From Hydrogenophaga borbori (GTDB lineage Bacteria > Pseudomonadota > Gammaproteobacteria > Burkholderiales > Burkholderiaceae_C), in contig NZ_QVLS01000003.1 in NCBI RefSeq assembly GCF_003417535.1, positions 186,001-250,000 of the forward strand: 64,000 nt of DNA, in the 5' to 3' direction. The position numbers and the translations under genes are program-made. The notes under the pieces were generated by a model. That model was not told where the DNA came from and did not search any database. It saw only the letters and a program-made list of their open reading frames with translations. Numbering within the stretch: position 1 is the stretch's first letter; each line of letters begins with the position of its first letter. This document shows positions 32,786 to 41,630 of this stretch, piece after piece.

Positions 32786-32852
32786 GGGCCGGCGGCCCCA
32801 TGGCCGTCCAGACCGCAGTTCTTCAGCGAAGGCCCTTGGTTCAATTCTGGAA

Positions 32853-32870
32853 TTTCAGTAATTTCTGAAA
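32853..32870. promoter_or_regulatory. TTTCAG-TAATTT-CTGAAA palindrome before the GbsR/MarR gene
   Basis: Perfect 6-base arms around a 6-base AT spacer, in an AT-rich island 31 bases ahead of the regulator's ATG. A likely operator through which the regulator controls itself and the downstream cioAB genes. Confidence 0.6.
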
Positions 32871-32900
32871 GTTCAGGCCAAACCGGCTACAGTGCCGGCC

Positions 32901-33491
32901 ATGCCGCTGCAAGACCACCTCCCGCCCCTCAACCGCGAGTTCGTCGCCCACTTCGGGGAGATGGGCAGCCGCTGGGGCATCAACCGCACCGTGGGGCAGA
33001 TCTACGCCCTGCTCTACCTCTCGGACCAGGCGCTGTGCGCCGATGAGATCGCCGAGACCCTGGAATTCTCGCGCTCCAACGTCAGCATGGGCCTGAAGGA
33101 GCTACAGGCCTGGCGCCTGGTGCGGCTGCGCCACCAGCCCGGCGACCGACGCGAGTACTTCGAGGCGCCCGCGGACGTGTGGGAGATCTTCCGCGTGCTG
33201 GCCGAAGAGCGCCGCCGGCGCGAGATCGAGCCCACCCTGTCCATGCTGCGCACCGCGCTGCTCGAAACACCCAAGACCGAGGCCGAGCGCCACGCGCAGC
33301 AGCGCATGCGCGAAATGCACGACCTCATCGACCGCCTCATGACCTGGTTCGACGACGTGCAGAAGCTCGCGCCCGAGACGGCCTTGCAACTCATGGGCAT
33401 GGGCGCTACGGTCACGCGTGTGCTCGAGATCAAGGACCGCCTGACCGGCAAGGCCCCCGCGCGCGGCGACAAGGCCGGCAAAGCGGCCTGA
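32901..33491 (+). CDS. GbsR/MarR-family transcriptional regulator
   Basis: 196 residues. The N-terminal winged helix has EMGSRWGINRTVGQIYALLY, ALCADEIAETLEFSRSNVSM and a wing QPGDRREYFEAPADVWEIFR; the GbsR-type C-terminal helices follow (a coiled region around EIEPTLSMLRTALLETPKTE). It stands 25 bases before cioA on the same strand with a palindromic site upstream, so it probably represses or senses conditions for the bd-type oxidase. The ATG at 32901 is chosen over a GTG nine bases earlier. Confidence 0.9.
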   Translation: MPLQDHLPPLNREFVAHFGEMGSRWGINRTVGQIYALLYLSDQALCADEIAETLEFSRSNVSMGLKELQAWRLVRLRHQPGDRREYFEAPADVWEIFRVLAEERRRREIEPTLSMLRTALLETPKTEAERHAQQRMREMHDLIDRLMTWFDDVQKLAPETALQLMGMGATVTRVLEIKDRLTGKAPARGDKAGKAA

Positions 33492-33516
33492 CCCAGAACC
33501 CGAAGGAGCGCCCGCC

Positions 33517-34878
33517 ATGGAATTCGACACCCTGCTGCTCTCGCGCCTGCAGTTCGCCGCGAACATCAGTTTCCACATCCTCTTTCCCACCATCACCATC
33601 GCCCTGGGCTGGTTCCTGCTGTTCTTCCGCCTGCGCTTCGTGCGCACGCGCGAACAGGCCTGGGAGGAGGCCTATTACTTCTGGACCAAGGTGTTCGCGC
33701 TGAGCTTCGCGCTGGGCGTGGTCTCGGGTGTCACCATGAGCTTCCAGTTCGGCACCAACTGGCCGGGCTTCATGGAAAAGGCCGGCAACATCGCCGGCCC
33801 GCTGCTGGGCTACGAGGTGCTCACCGCCTTCTTCCTGGAGGCCAGCTTCCTCGGCATCATGCTGTTCGGCCGGGGCCGCGTGAGCGAGCGCGTGCACCTC
33901 ATCGCCACCTTCCTCGTCGCGCTGGGCACCACGTTCTCGGCCTTCTGGATCCTCAGCCTCAACTCCTGGATGCAGACGCCGGCGGGCGCCGAGATCATCA
34001 AGGGCGAGTTCATTCCGGTGGACTGGTTCGCCATCGTCTTCAATCCCTCCTTCCCCTACCGCCTGGCGCACAAGCTGCTGGCCTCGGGGCTCACCGCGTC
34101 CTTCCTCATCGCGGGGTTGTGCGCCTGGCAACTGCTCAAAGGCAGCGCCACCGGCGGCACGCACAAGGCGCTGCGCACCGCCGTGTTCGCGGCCGCGCTC
34201 ATCGCCCCGGTGCAGATCTTCGTGGGCGACCTGCACGGCCTCAACACGCTGAAGCACCAGCCGGCCAAGGTCGCCGCGATCGAAGCCGTCTGGGAAACCG
34301 AGAAAGGCGCCGCCCTCACGCTGTTCGGCATCCCCGACGAAAAGGCCGGCACCACGCACTACGCCGTCAAGGTGCCCAAGCTGGGCAGCCTCATCCTCAC
34401 GCACGAATGGGACGGCGAGCTGCGGGGCATCGCCGACTTCCCGAACGCGCACCCGCCCGTGGCCCCGGTGTTCTACGCCTTTCGCGTCATGGTGGGCGTA
34501 GGCTCGCTGATGCTGCTCGTCGCGCTGTGGGGCGTGTACAAGCTGTGGCCGCAGCGTGGCGCCGCGCTCACCCGCCTGCCGCGCCCGCTGCTGTGGACCC
34601 TGGCGGCCATGACGTTCTCCGGCTGGCTGGCCACGCTGGCGGGCTGGTACGTCACCGAGATCGGCCGCCAGCCCTTCATCGTCTATGGCCTGCTGCGCAC
34701 GGCCGATGTGGCCACCACCATCGCATCGGGCCACGTGGCGCTCACGCTCGCGGCCTACCTCACCGTCTACGGCCTGCTGCTGATCACCTACGTGGGCGTG
34801 CTCAAGTACATGGCCGAGCATCCCGTGAAGCACGCGCCCGAAGCGCCGCATGGCGAACTGGGCAAAGCCGGCGCCTGA
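33517..34878 (+). CDS. cioA: cytochrome bd-type ubiquinol oxidase subunit I, cyanide-insensitive type
   Basis: 453 residues. Haem-binding region begins LLLSRLQFAANISFHILFPT; His ligand and proton-path residues lie in GVVSGVTMSFQFGTNWPGFM and YEVLTAFFLEASFLGIMLFG. The Q-loop after VEKA-like positions is short, as in CioA rather than E. coli CydA (about 520 residues). Membrane protein with about nine spans. It oxidises ubiquinol and reduces oxygen without pumping, tolerating low oxygen, cyanide and sulfide, which suits a sulfide-oxidising cell. Starts with ATG 33517 after AAGGAG; cioB follows after 18 bases. Confidence 0.93.
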   Translation: MEFDTLLLSRLQFAANISFHILFPTITIALGWFLLFFRLRFVRTREQAWEEAYYFWTKVFALSFALGVVSGVTMSFQFGTNWPGFMEKAGNIAGPLLGYEVLTAFFLEASFLGIMLFGRGRVSERVHLIATFLVALGTTFSAFWILSLNSWMQTPAGAEIIKGEFIPVDWFAIVFNPSFPYRLAHKLLASGLTASFLIAGLCAWQLLKGSATGGTHKALRTAVFAAALIAPVQIFVGDLHGLNTLKHQPAKVAAIEAVWETEKGAALTLFGIPDEKAGTTHYAVKVPKLGSLILTHEWDGELRGIADFPNAHPPVAPVFYAFRVMVGVGSLMLLVALWGVYKLWPQRGAALTRLPRPLLWTLAAMTFSGWLATLAGWYVTEIGRQPFIVYGLLRTADVATTIASGHVALTLAAYLTVYGLLLITYVGVLKYMAEHPVKHAPEAPHGELGKAGA

Positions 34879-34896
34879 ACCTCGACGGAGATCCAC

Positions 34897-35895
34897 ATGA
34901 CCTGGGCCGAATTCCTCCCCTTGATCTTCATGGCCGTGATGGGCCTGGCGCTGCTGGCCTACGTGGTGCTCGACGGCTACGACCTCGGCGTGGGCCTGCT
35001 GCTGCCGCTGGGCGAGCGCGACCAGAAGGACACCATGATCGCGAGCATCGGCCCCTTCTGGGACGCCAACGAGACCTGGCTGGTGCTGGGCGTGGGCGTG
35101 CTGCTGGTGGCGTTTCCCAAGGCGCACGGCATCGTGCTGCAGGCGCTGTACCTGCCGGTGGCCGTCATGCTGGTGGGCCTGATCCTGCGCGGCGTGGCCT
35201 TCGACTTTCGCGTCAAGGCGCCCACCCGGTACCTGCCGTTCTGGAACCGCGCCTTCTTCGCCGGATCGCTGGCCGCCAGCATGGCCCAGGGCTGGATGCT
35301 GGGCAGCTACATCACGGGTTTCGACACCGGCCCGATCGGCCTGCTGTTCAGCCTGGGCATCGCCGTCACGCTGCCCGCGGCCTACCTGCTGCTGGGCGCG
35401 GGCTGGCTCATCATGAAAACCGAGGGTGAGTTGCGGCACCGGGCCGTGGGCTGGGCGCGCCGCGCGCTGTGGCCCATGGGCGTGGCGCTGCTCGCCATTT
35501 CGGCGGCCACGCCGCTGGTGAACCAGGCGGTGGTCGAGAAGTGGTTCGGCCTGCCGCAGATCTTCGCCCTGCTGCCGGTGCCGCTGATCTGCGCGGCGGC
35601 CTTCTTCGCCGTGCACTGGGTGGTCACGCGGCCGAACCTCATCGACGCCGGCTATGGCTGGCTGGTGTTCGTGAACACCGTGCTGATCTTCGTGCTGGCC
35701 TTCTTCGGCCTGGCCTACAGCATCTTTCCCGACATCGTGATCGGCCGGCTCACGCTGTGGGACGCGGCGGCGGCCACGAGCTCGCTGACCGTCATCTTCG
35801 TCGGCGTGGCAATCACGCTGCCGGTGATCGTCGTGTACACGATTTATTTGTACCGCGTCTTCTGGGGCAAGGCCCACCCGCTCACCTACAACTGA
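34897..35895 (+). CDS. cioB: cytochrome bd-type ubiquinol oxidase subunit II
   Basis: 332 residues with about eight membrane spans. Family marks: LLAYVVLDGYDLGVGLLLPL near the start, GPFWDANETWLVLGVGVLLV, GVAFDFRVKAPTRY and FFAGSLAASMAQGWMLGSYI. Pairs with cioA. No short CydX-like reading frame follows it before the next gene. The 153 bases after it contain a GCACCC/GGGTGC hairpin but no T-run. Confidence 0.94.
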   Translation: MTWAEFLPLIFMAVMGLALLAYVVLDGYDLGVGLLLPLGERDQKDTMIASIGPFWDANETWLVLGVGVLLVAFPKAHGIVLQALYLPVAVMLVGLILRGVAFDFRVKAPTRYLPFWNRAFFAGSLAASMAQGWMLGSYITGFDTGPIGLLFSLGIAVTLPAAYLLLGAGWLIMKTEGELRHRAVGWARRALWPMGVALLAISAATPLVNQAVVEKWFGLPQIFALLPVPLICAAAFFAVHWVVTRPNLIDAGYGWLVFVNTVLIFVLAFFGLAYSIFPDIVIGRLTLWDAAAATSSLTVIFVGVAITLPVIVVYTIYLYRVFWGKAHPLTYN

Positions 35896-35922
35896 GCCCG
35901 GCGGCCCACCCACCGATGGGCC

Positions 35923-35940
35923 CGCACCCCGGCGGGTGCG
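35923..35940 (+). terminator. weak hairpin after cioB
   Basis: CGCACCC-CGGC-GGGTGCG, a perfect 7-bp stem with a tetraloop 28 bases after the cioB stop. No T-run follows, so it may aid Rho-dependent ending or only protect the mRNA. Confidence 0.35.
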
Positions 35941-36048
35941 CCGCGCCGGTCCCGAACGGCCGCGCATTCACGTGAATGCCATGGGGCTTCCCGATCATTG
36001 GTGCGCCAACAGGTTTTCGTTGGCAACACCACAACGCGGAAGACCTCC

Positions 36049-37992
36049 ATGCTCGCCCACAACAATGCCCGACCCCGTGCCAGCGCGCTCGCGCTGGCTG
36101 CCTGCCTCACGCTCGCCGCCTGCGGAGGCGGCGGTGGCGGCGCCGCCGACAGCGGCACCCCGCCCAGCCCGCCACCCACCACCCAGCCGACACCGACCAC
36201 GCTCAAGATCGGCGTGATGCCCGACACCCAGGGCAGCAACTCCGGCGTGGCCCTGCACCCCATGAAGGCGGTGCTCGACTTCCATGTGCAGCAAGGCGTG
36301 AAGATCGTGCTCGCCGTCGGCGACCTGGTCGAGAACGGCACGCCGCAGGAATACGCGATGTGGCGCGGACTGGCCGACCAGTACAAGGACAAGCTGACCA
36401 TCCTGCCCGTGATGGGCAACCACGAGCCCAAGGGAACGGACCAGGACTGGCACGACACCGTCGAGTCCCTCATCCCGGCCGACGCCGAGCACATGCCCGG
36501 CTCCCGCAACAAGAACTACGCGCTGGTGCGCGACAACGTGCTGCTGATCAACATCTCCTACGGTTGGTTCGAGCGCGCCTACGGCTTCGTCGAGGCCATG
36601 GTCAACAAGCACGCGGCCAAGGTCGACCACATCATCCTGCAGACGCACAACTCCTTCGCCGGCAGCCGCTATGGCCTGGTGCGCGAGAACATCGTCGACG
36701 GCAGCATCTCCATCGTGAACGACGTGCTGTTCCGCGACGCCTACGACAAGTACCGCCAGTTGCTCGCGGCGCACGACGTGATCTACGTGAGCGGCCATGA
36801 GCACCACTACTCGCGCAGCCTGATCCGCGACGACACCGACCGGCCCTTCCTGCAGATCATCTCCGGCAACGCCGCCTACAAAGGCTACGAAACCCGCTTC
36901 AGCGAGCACGAGCGCATCCAGGACTACCTGATGATGAAGGTGCAGAGCGACAGCACCGGCTTCGTCGACGTCAACGCCTCGGTGTTCGAGGTGACGGGGC
37001 CGAAGATCGACTACCGCTCGTACTTCGTCACCCATTCGGTGCTCAGCAACGCCGCCGCGCTGCAGCAGCTGGACAACCCGAGCTGGACACTGATGGACCG
37101 CTTCGTTCGCACCCGCGACCGCTGCGCCAAGACCGTCTACCCTTCCAGCGTGCCCAGCGACATCCAGCGCAATGGCGCGTACGACCCCTCGTACCGCACC
37201 AGCCCCTGCACATCGGCCGGCGGCAGCCGCGCGCGGCTGCTCGACGGCGTGAACAACACCTTCAATCGCCACGACACGCGCACCCGCACCATGAACGCCA
37301 CGCCAGGCTATTCGTTCGCGAACAGCAACCTGGAAATGGAGTCCATGATGTACCGCTACCTCTTCCAGCGCCACCAGAGCTACAGCCCCAACCTCAACAA
37401 CAGCCAGCGCGCGCGCGTGATCAACGTCGGCGCGCCCGACGAGGAGGTGGAGGTGCGCGGCACCACCATCGACCTGAAGAAGCAGGTGCTGCTGAACTGG
37501 CAGGCGAAGGGCGCGGCCACCCTGAGCGACGAGCTGATCGTCAGCGGCATCAGCGGACAGGGTGGCACCTACATCGACCCGTATGGCGTCGCCAAGGACA
37601 TCGCCACCGACACCGGCCTGGCCGGCAGCTACGGCAATGGCACCGAGCTGGGCAAGGCGCCGGTGGTGCTGCCCGCGCACGCCACCAAGGCCTGGGCCCT
37701 GAACGAGTCCACCGTGGGCGACAGCTACGTGCTCGAGTTCGCCGCGCCCGCCGGCCGCACCGCGGCCAACAGCGCGATCGCGCGCTACGACACCGCGGCA
37801 CGCGCCTGGGTGCCGCTGGCCGACGCCAGCTGCGTGAGCGCGCAGGCCTACCAGACCGGTTACCTCACGGCCCTGCCCGCCGACGTGAACGCCAGCTGCG
37901 GCAACACCACCGTGGTGGGTTTCGACGCCGGCCGGGGCGCCTTCTGGGCCCGATTGAACCGCGACGACCGCCTGGCCATCGTGGCGCGTTGA
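36049..37992 (+). CDS. metallophosphoesterase lipoprotein
   Basis: 647 residues. The signal ends LTLAACGGGGGG, a lipobox Cys with six glycines. The catalytic domain (residues 50-320) shows the calcineurin-like order: MPDTQG, AVGDLVENG, VMGNHEPKG, and SGHEHHYSRSL; the first motif has DTQ in place of the common DxH. The C-terminal half (320-647) has beta-rich segments I do not recognise. It is probably an outer-membrane or periplasmic phosphoesterase with unknown substrate. It stands alone between cioB and guaD. The ATG at 36049 begins the signal; a TTG at 35998 keeps the frame open. Confidence 0.82.
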   Translation: MLAHNNARPRASALALAACLTLAACGGGGGGAADSGTPPSPPPTTQPTPTTLKIGVMPDTQGSNSGVALHPMKAVLDFHVQQGVKIVLAVGDLVENGTPQEYAMWRGLADQYKDKLTILPVMGNHEPKGTDQDWHDTVESLIPADAEHMPGSRNKNYALVRDNVLLINISYGWFERAYGFVEAMVNKHAAKVDHIILQTHNSFAGSRYGLVRENIVDGSISIVNDVLFRDAYDKYRQLLAAHDVIYVSGHEHHYSRSLIRDDTDRPFLQIISGNAAYKGYETRFSEHERIQDYLMMKVQSDSTGFVDVNASVFEVTGPKIDYRSYFVTHSVLSNAAALQQLDNPSWTLMDRFVRTRDRCAKTVYPSSVPSDIQRNGAYDPSYRTSPCTSAGGSRARLLDGVNNTFNRHDTRTRTMNATPGYSFANSNLEMESMMYRYLFQRHQSYSPNLNNSQRARVINVGAPDEEVEVRGTTIDLKKQVLLNWQAKGAATLSDELIVSGISGQGGTYIDPYGVAKDIATDTGLAGSYGNGTELGKAPVVLPAHATKAWALNESTVGDSYVLEFAAPAGRTAANSAIARYDTAARAWVPLADASCVSAQAYQTGYLTALPADVNASCGNTTVVGFDAGRGAFWARLNRDDRLAIVAR

Positions 37993-38031
37993 CGGCGGTC
38001 GGGCGCCCGCCCGCACCCGCGTGGACGGGCC

Positions 38032-39315
38032 CTAGCGGCCGTTGACCACGGTGCGCGCGACCACGCGGTCGTCGCCCAGCACGATCAGGGCGAACAGGAA
38101 CTCGTCCAGGCTGTCGGCCTGGGCGGTCTTGCGCGCCAGCAGCGGCGTGGCCTTGGGGTCCAGCACCACGAAGTCGGCCTCGTGGCCCGGCTGCAGGTTG
38201 CCCACCACGCCTTGCAGCCCCAGCGCGCGCGCCGCGCCCGCCGTGTGCTGCCACCAGAGCTGGCCGGGCGCGAGGCTCAATCCCGGCTTGGTCTGGCCTT
38301 CGCGGCCCACCGTGTAGGCCGCCAGCATGGTGCGAAACGGCGAGAAGCTGGTGCCACCGCCCACGTCGCTGGCCAGGCCATAGCCCATGCCGGCCGCGTC
38401 GGCGGCCCGGTAGTCGAAGAAGCCGCTGCCCAGGAACAGGTTGCTCGTGGGGCTCACGGCGGCCACGGCCCCGGTGGCCGCCATGCGCTCACGGTCGGCC
38501 TGGCTCAGGTGGATGCAATGCGCGTAGACGGCGCGCTCGCGCAGCAGGCCGAAGTCCTCGTACACGCCGAGGTAGCTGCGGCTCTTGGGAAAAAGCTCCA
38601 TGGCCCAGCGCACTTCGTCGAGGTTCTCGGCCACGTGCGACTGGATCCAGACCTCGCGGTGGGCCGCCGCCAGTTCCCCCGCGCCGCGCAGCTGCGCGGG
38701 CGTGCTGGTGGGCGCAAAGCGCGGCGTGATCGCGTAGCCCAGCCGGTCCACGCCGTGCCAGCGGCGGATCAAGGCCTCGGTGTCGAGCAGGCTTTGTTCG
38801 GTGTCGTCGCGCACGCCCTCGGGGCTGTGCCGGTCCTGCAGCACCTTGCCGGTAATGAAGCGCAGGCCGCGCGCGCGGGCCTCCTCGAACGCCGCGTCCA
38901 CCGAGACCGGGTGCGAGGTGGCGAAGGTGAGCGCGGTGGTGACGCCGTTGCGCGCCAGTTCGTCGAAGAAGAAGCGCGCCACCTCGCGCGCGTGAACGGG
39001 GTCGTGGAAGCGCGATTCGTGGGGGAAGGTGTAGCGCTCCAGCCAGGGCAGCAGACCGGCGGCCGGCGCGCCGATGACGTCGGTCTGCGGGTAGTGCACG
39101 TGCATGTCGATGAAGCCCGGCGCGATCAGACGGCCGCGCAGGTCGTGCACGGCCACGCCGGGGAAACGGTCGATCAGCGCGCCATGCGCGCCGGCCGCGC
39201 GCACCACGGCCCGGCCCTGGGCATCGGGCCCGACCACCAGCAGGCCGTCGTCGTCGAACTGGGGGGCGCCGCTGTCCTCGTCGAAGCGCAGCAGGCTGGC
39301 ACGGTAGGCTTTCAT
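38032..39315 (-). CDS. guaD: guanine deaminase
   Basis: 427 residues. Converts guanine to xanthine with one zinc. Amidohydrolase marks: FIDMHVHYPQTDVIGAPAAG (HxH), the SHVAENLDEV and YAHCIHLS ligands, and SDVGGGTSFSPFRTM with the catalytic Asp. GuaD-specific strings RYTFPHESRF and LQDRHSPEGV are present. Starts at ATG 39315 following the minus-strand BMP gene by 76 bases; the product xanthine feeds XdhAB encoded at 49690. Confidence 0.95.
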   Translation of the reverse strand: MKAYRASLLRFDEDSGAPQFDDDGLLVVGPDAQGRAVVRAAGAHGALIDRFPGVAVHDLRGRLIAPGFIDMHVHYPQTDVIGAPAAGLLPWLERYTFPHESRFHDPVHAREVARFFFDELARNGVTTALTFATSHPVSVDAAFEEARARGLRFITGKVLQDRHSPEGVRDDTEQSLLDTEALIRRWHGVDRLGYAITPRFAPTSTPAQLRGAGELAAAHREVWIQSHVAENLDEVRWAMELFPKSRSYLGVYEDFGLLRERAVYAHCIHLSQADRERMAATGAVAAVSPTSNLFLGSGFFDYRAADAAGMGYGLASDVGGGTSFSPFRTMLAAYTVGREGQTKPGLSLAPGQLWWQHTAGAARALGLQGVVGNLQPGHEADFVVLDPKATPLLARKTAQADSLDEFLFALIVLGDDRVVARTVVNGR

Positions 39316-39391
39316 GGTCGGGAGCCTACACGGCCCGGCGCCCATCGTCATACGGCCGCGCCGATGCGGCCTATGCCGGCCGGAGGGTGTT

Positions 39392-40489
39392 TCAGTTCAA
39401 GCTGCCCTGCACGCCCTCGACGAACCAGTTCATCGTCAGGATCTGTTCGTCGCTCAGGCGCTGGCCGGCCTCGATGACGGCCTGGCCGTTCTGGCCGCGC
39501 ACCGGGGCCGAGGCGGGCGCCGCGAACACCACCAGACGGCCAGCGGCCATGTCGGCCTGGCGCGCGTTCACCTCTTTCTGCACGGCCTCGGGCACCTTCT
39601 TGCCGAAGCCCTCGACGCGGATGAACCCCTGCGCCACCCCACCCCAGACCTGCTCGCTGCGCCAGCTGCCATCGAGCACGGCCTTCACGCGGCGCGTGTA
39701 GTAGTCGCCCCAGCGGTGCGTCACGGCCACCACCTGCGCGTCGGGCGCCACCGCGCGCATGTCGGAGTGGTAGGCCACGGCCAGCTTGCCGCGCTCCTGC
39801 GCGGCCACCATCACGGCGGTGCTGCCGGTGTGGAAAGCCAGCACCTCGGCACCCTGGTTCATCAGCGTCATGGCCGCGTCGCGCTCGCGCGGCGGGTTGA
39901 ACCACTCGCCCAGCCACACCACCTTCACCGTGGCGCGCGGGTTCACCGAGCGCATGCCCAGGGTGAAGGCGTTGATGCCCTGGATCACCTCGGGAATGGG
40001 AAAGCCCGCCAGGTAACCGGCCTGCGTGGCCAGCCGGCCCGCCGCCACGCCCGCCAGGTAGCGGCCCTCGTAGTAGCGCGCGTTCGCCGTGGCCACGTTG
40101 GGCGCGGCCTTGTAGCCGGTGATGGACTCGAACTTCACGTTCGGGAAATCGCGCGCCACCTTCAGCGTGGGCTCCATGTAGCCGAAGCTGGGCGTGAAGA
40201 TGATGTGGTTGCCCTGCTGCGCGAGGTCACGGATCACGCGCTCGGCGTCGGCGCCTTCGGCCACGTTTTCCACGTAGCTCGTCTGGACGCGCTCGCCCAG
40301 CGCGGCCTGCACGGCCTGGCGGCCGAGCTCGTGCTGGCGCACCCAGCCGGCCTCGGTGAGCGGCGTCACATAGACGAAGGCGGCTTTCACCGGCGGCTTG
40401 ACCGGCTGGGCGTGAGCGACAAGGGGGGATACCAACACGGCGGCCAACGCCGGCGCGAAGGCGCGCCAGGCCGCGAGGTTTTTGTACAT
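39392..40489 (-). CDS. BMP-family ABC transporter substrate-binding protein (nucleoside type), paralog 2
   Basis: 365 residues with signal peptide (MYKNLAAWRAFAPALAAVLV to AHAQ). Domain PF02608: AAFVYVTPLTEAGWVRQHEL, IIFTPSFGYMEPTLKVARDF, GYLAGFPIPEVIQGINAFTL and VKVVWLGEWFNPPRERDAAM. It is a clear paralog of the lipoprotein at 43814 but has a cleaved signal and no lipobox. The GYMEP and PEVI(Q/R)xIN segments are shared. No permease is adjacent, so it probably uses the permease set at 45059-47040. It is next to guaD, suggesting guanosine or guanine-type ligands (inference). A hairpin and T-run lie upstream at 40519. Confidence 0.9.
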   Translation of the reverse strand: MYKNLAAWRAFAPALAAVLVSPLVAHAQPVKPPVKAAFVYVTPLTEAGWVRQHELGRQAVQAALGERVQTSYVENVAEGADAERVIRDLAQQGNHIIFTPSFGYMEPTLKVARDFPNVKFESITGYKAAPNVATANARYYEGRYLAGVAAGRLATQAGYLAGFPIPEVIQGINAFTLGMRSVNPRATVKVVWLGEWFNPPRERDAAMTLMNQGAEVLAFHTGSTAVMVAAQERGKLAVAYHSDMRAVAPDAQVVAVTHRWGDYYTRRVKAVLDGSWRSEQVWGGVAQGFIRVEGFGKKVPEAVQKEVNARQADMAAGRLVVFAAPASAPVRGQNGQAVIEAGQRLSDEQILTMNWFVEGVQGSLN

Positions 40490-40518
40490 GGTGTTCCTCT
40501 ACATGGCTTCCGGTGATG

Positions 40519-40550
40519 AAAAAACGCGAACCGGGGAAGCACCGGATCGC
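40519..40550 (-). terminator. Rho-independent terminator of the small lipoprotein gene
   Basis: On the minus strand GCGATCCGG and CCGGTTCGC form a 9-bp stem with one mismatch, followed by G and six T. It isolates the gene at 40597 from the BMP gene downstream. Confidence 0.75.
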
Positions 40551-40596
40551 GTCGGGGCCGTATTGTAGGCCGGGCCTCGACGGCGGAGCCTTCGCC

Positions 40597-41565
40597 TCAC
40601 TGGCGCAGAAAGTCCAGGCCGGCCTGATCCGCGCCCTGCAGTTGCACGTCGCGCTGGCTCGGCGTGTACGAACACCCCAGACACAGCGGGTCGGACGGCG
40701 TCACGGTGTAGGCCCCGTCCGGCAGCACGAAACCGTAGGCCCCGAGAGCGTCGACGGCGCGCACCAGGGCGGCCGCGCCGGCGCCCACCGTGATCCATTC
40801 GGCCGTGCTCGGCAACCCGCTGACGGCCCAGCTCACGCGGCCCGCGAGGCGGTGGGCGGGCGCCTGGAAGTCCACGCCCCCCACGTCGGCCGAGACGATG
40901 TCCACGGTGCGCGAGGCCGGCTGAAAGGCGAAGCCGAACGGCCCAGACAGCGGCGTCACCGCATAGCGCCCCGGCGGCAGGCAGCTCAGGGCATAGTCGC
41001 CCCGCGCCGCGCCGCTCAGGGGCAAGGCCGTGGCGCTGGTGGGGCCGGCCAGCGCCACGCTCACCCCGCTCTCGGCGTAGCCCAGGCCCCACAGGCCGCT
41101 GTCGCTCAGCACACGCCCGGACAGCGCGAACGACGGCCCGGTCTTGCGAATGTCCAGGCGCGCCGTGCCGGTGAGCCCGGCCGTGTCGGTGGCGGTGACG
41201 GCGATGCGGTTGGTGCCCGGCACCAGCGGCACGGTGGCGCTCCAGGTGTGCCCGTACAGGCCCACGAAGGGACTCGTCTTCACCGACTGGCTGGCGGTGC
41301 CCGCGGCGCCCGAGGTCTCATTGCGCCAGGTCACGGTGACCGCCGTCATCTCGACCGCCGAACCGCCGCAGCAATGCCAATCGGTCGGGCTGATGAAGGC
41401 CTGGCCGCTCAGGCCAAGCTCGTTGCACACCGTGTCGGTCGACGCGGGGGCGTCGATCACGACCCAGCCCGAAGGCGGCGGGGGCGGCACCGAGCCCCCG
41501 CTGCCGCCACAGGACAGCTGGGCCAGCGACAGTCCCACGGACCACAGAGCACGCCAAGCGCGCAT
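40597..41565 (-). CDS. hypothetical lipoprotein with Ig-like and carboxypeptidase-regulatory-like domains
   Basis: 322 residues. Signal MRAWRALWSVGLSLAQLSCG ends in an LSC lipobox with GGSGG following, then a proline run. Residues 40-140 form a beta-rich module with paired cysteines (TVCNELG, DWHCCGG) and PGTNRIAVTATDTAGLTGTA, typical of a bacterial Ig-like fold. Two later modules read like CarboxypepD_reg repeats (GVSVALAGPTSATALPLSG with LPPGRYAVTPLSG, and YGFVLPDGAYTVTPSDP). Probably surface-exposed; role unknown. It interrupts the purine genes and has its own terminator, so it may be unrelated to them. Confidence 0.7.
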   Translation of the reverse strand: MRAWRALWSVGLSLAQLSCGGSGGSVPPPPPSGWVVIDAPASTDTVCNELGLSGQAFISPTDWHCCGGSAVEMTAVTVTWRNETSGAAGTASQSVKTSPFVGLYGHTWSATVPLVPGTNRIAVTATDTAGLTGTARLDIRKTGPSFALSGRVLSDSGLWGLGYAESGVSVALAGPTSATALPLSGAARGDYALSCLPPGRYAVTPLSGPFGFAFQPASRTVDIVSADVGGVDFQAPAHRLAGRVSWAVSGLPSTAEWITVGAGAAALVRAVDALGAYGFVLPDGAYTVTPSDPLCLGCSYTPSQRDVQLQGADQAGLDFLRQ

Positions 41566-41630
41566 GGCTCACCCCTTGCGATGCGATGGGCCACTCTAGG
41601 CCAGCCCGACCGGCCGCAAGATGACGCGCG

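Noticed and set aside
35896-36048. possible CydX-like small subunit after cioB
   Set aside because: No short frame with a ribosome site and one membrane span could be found in the 153 bases.
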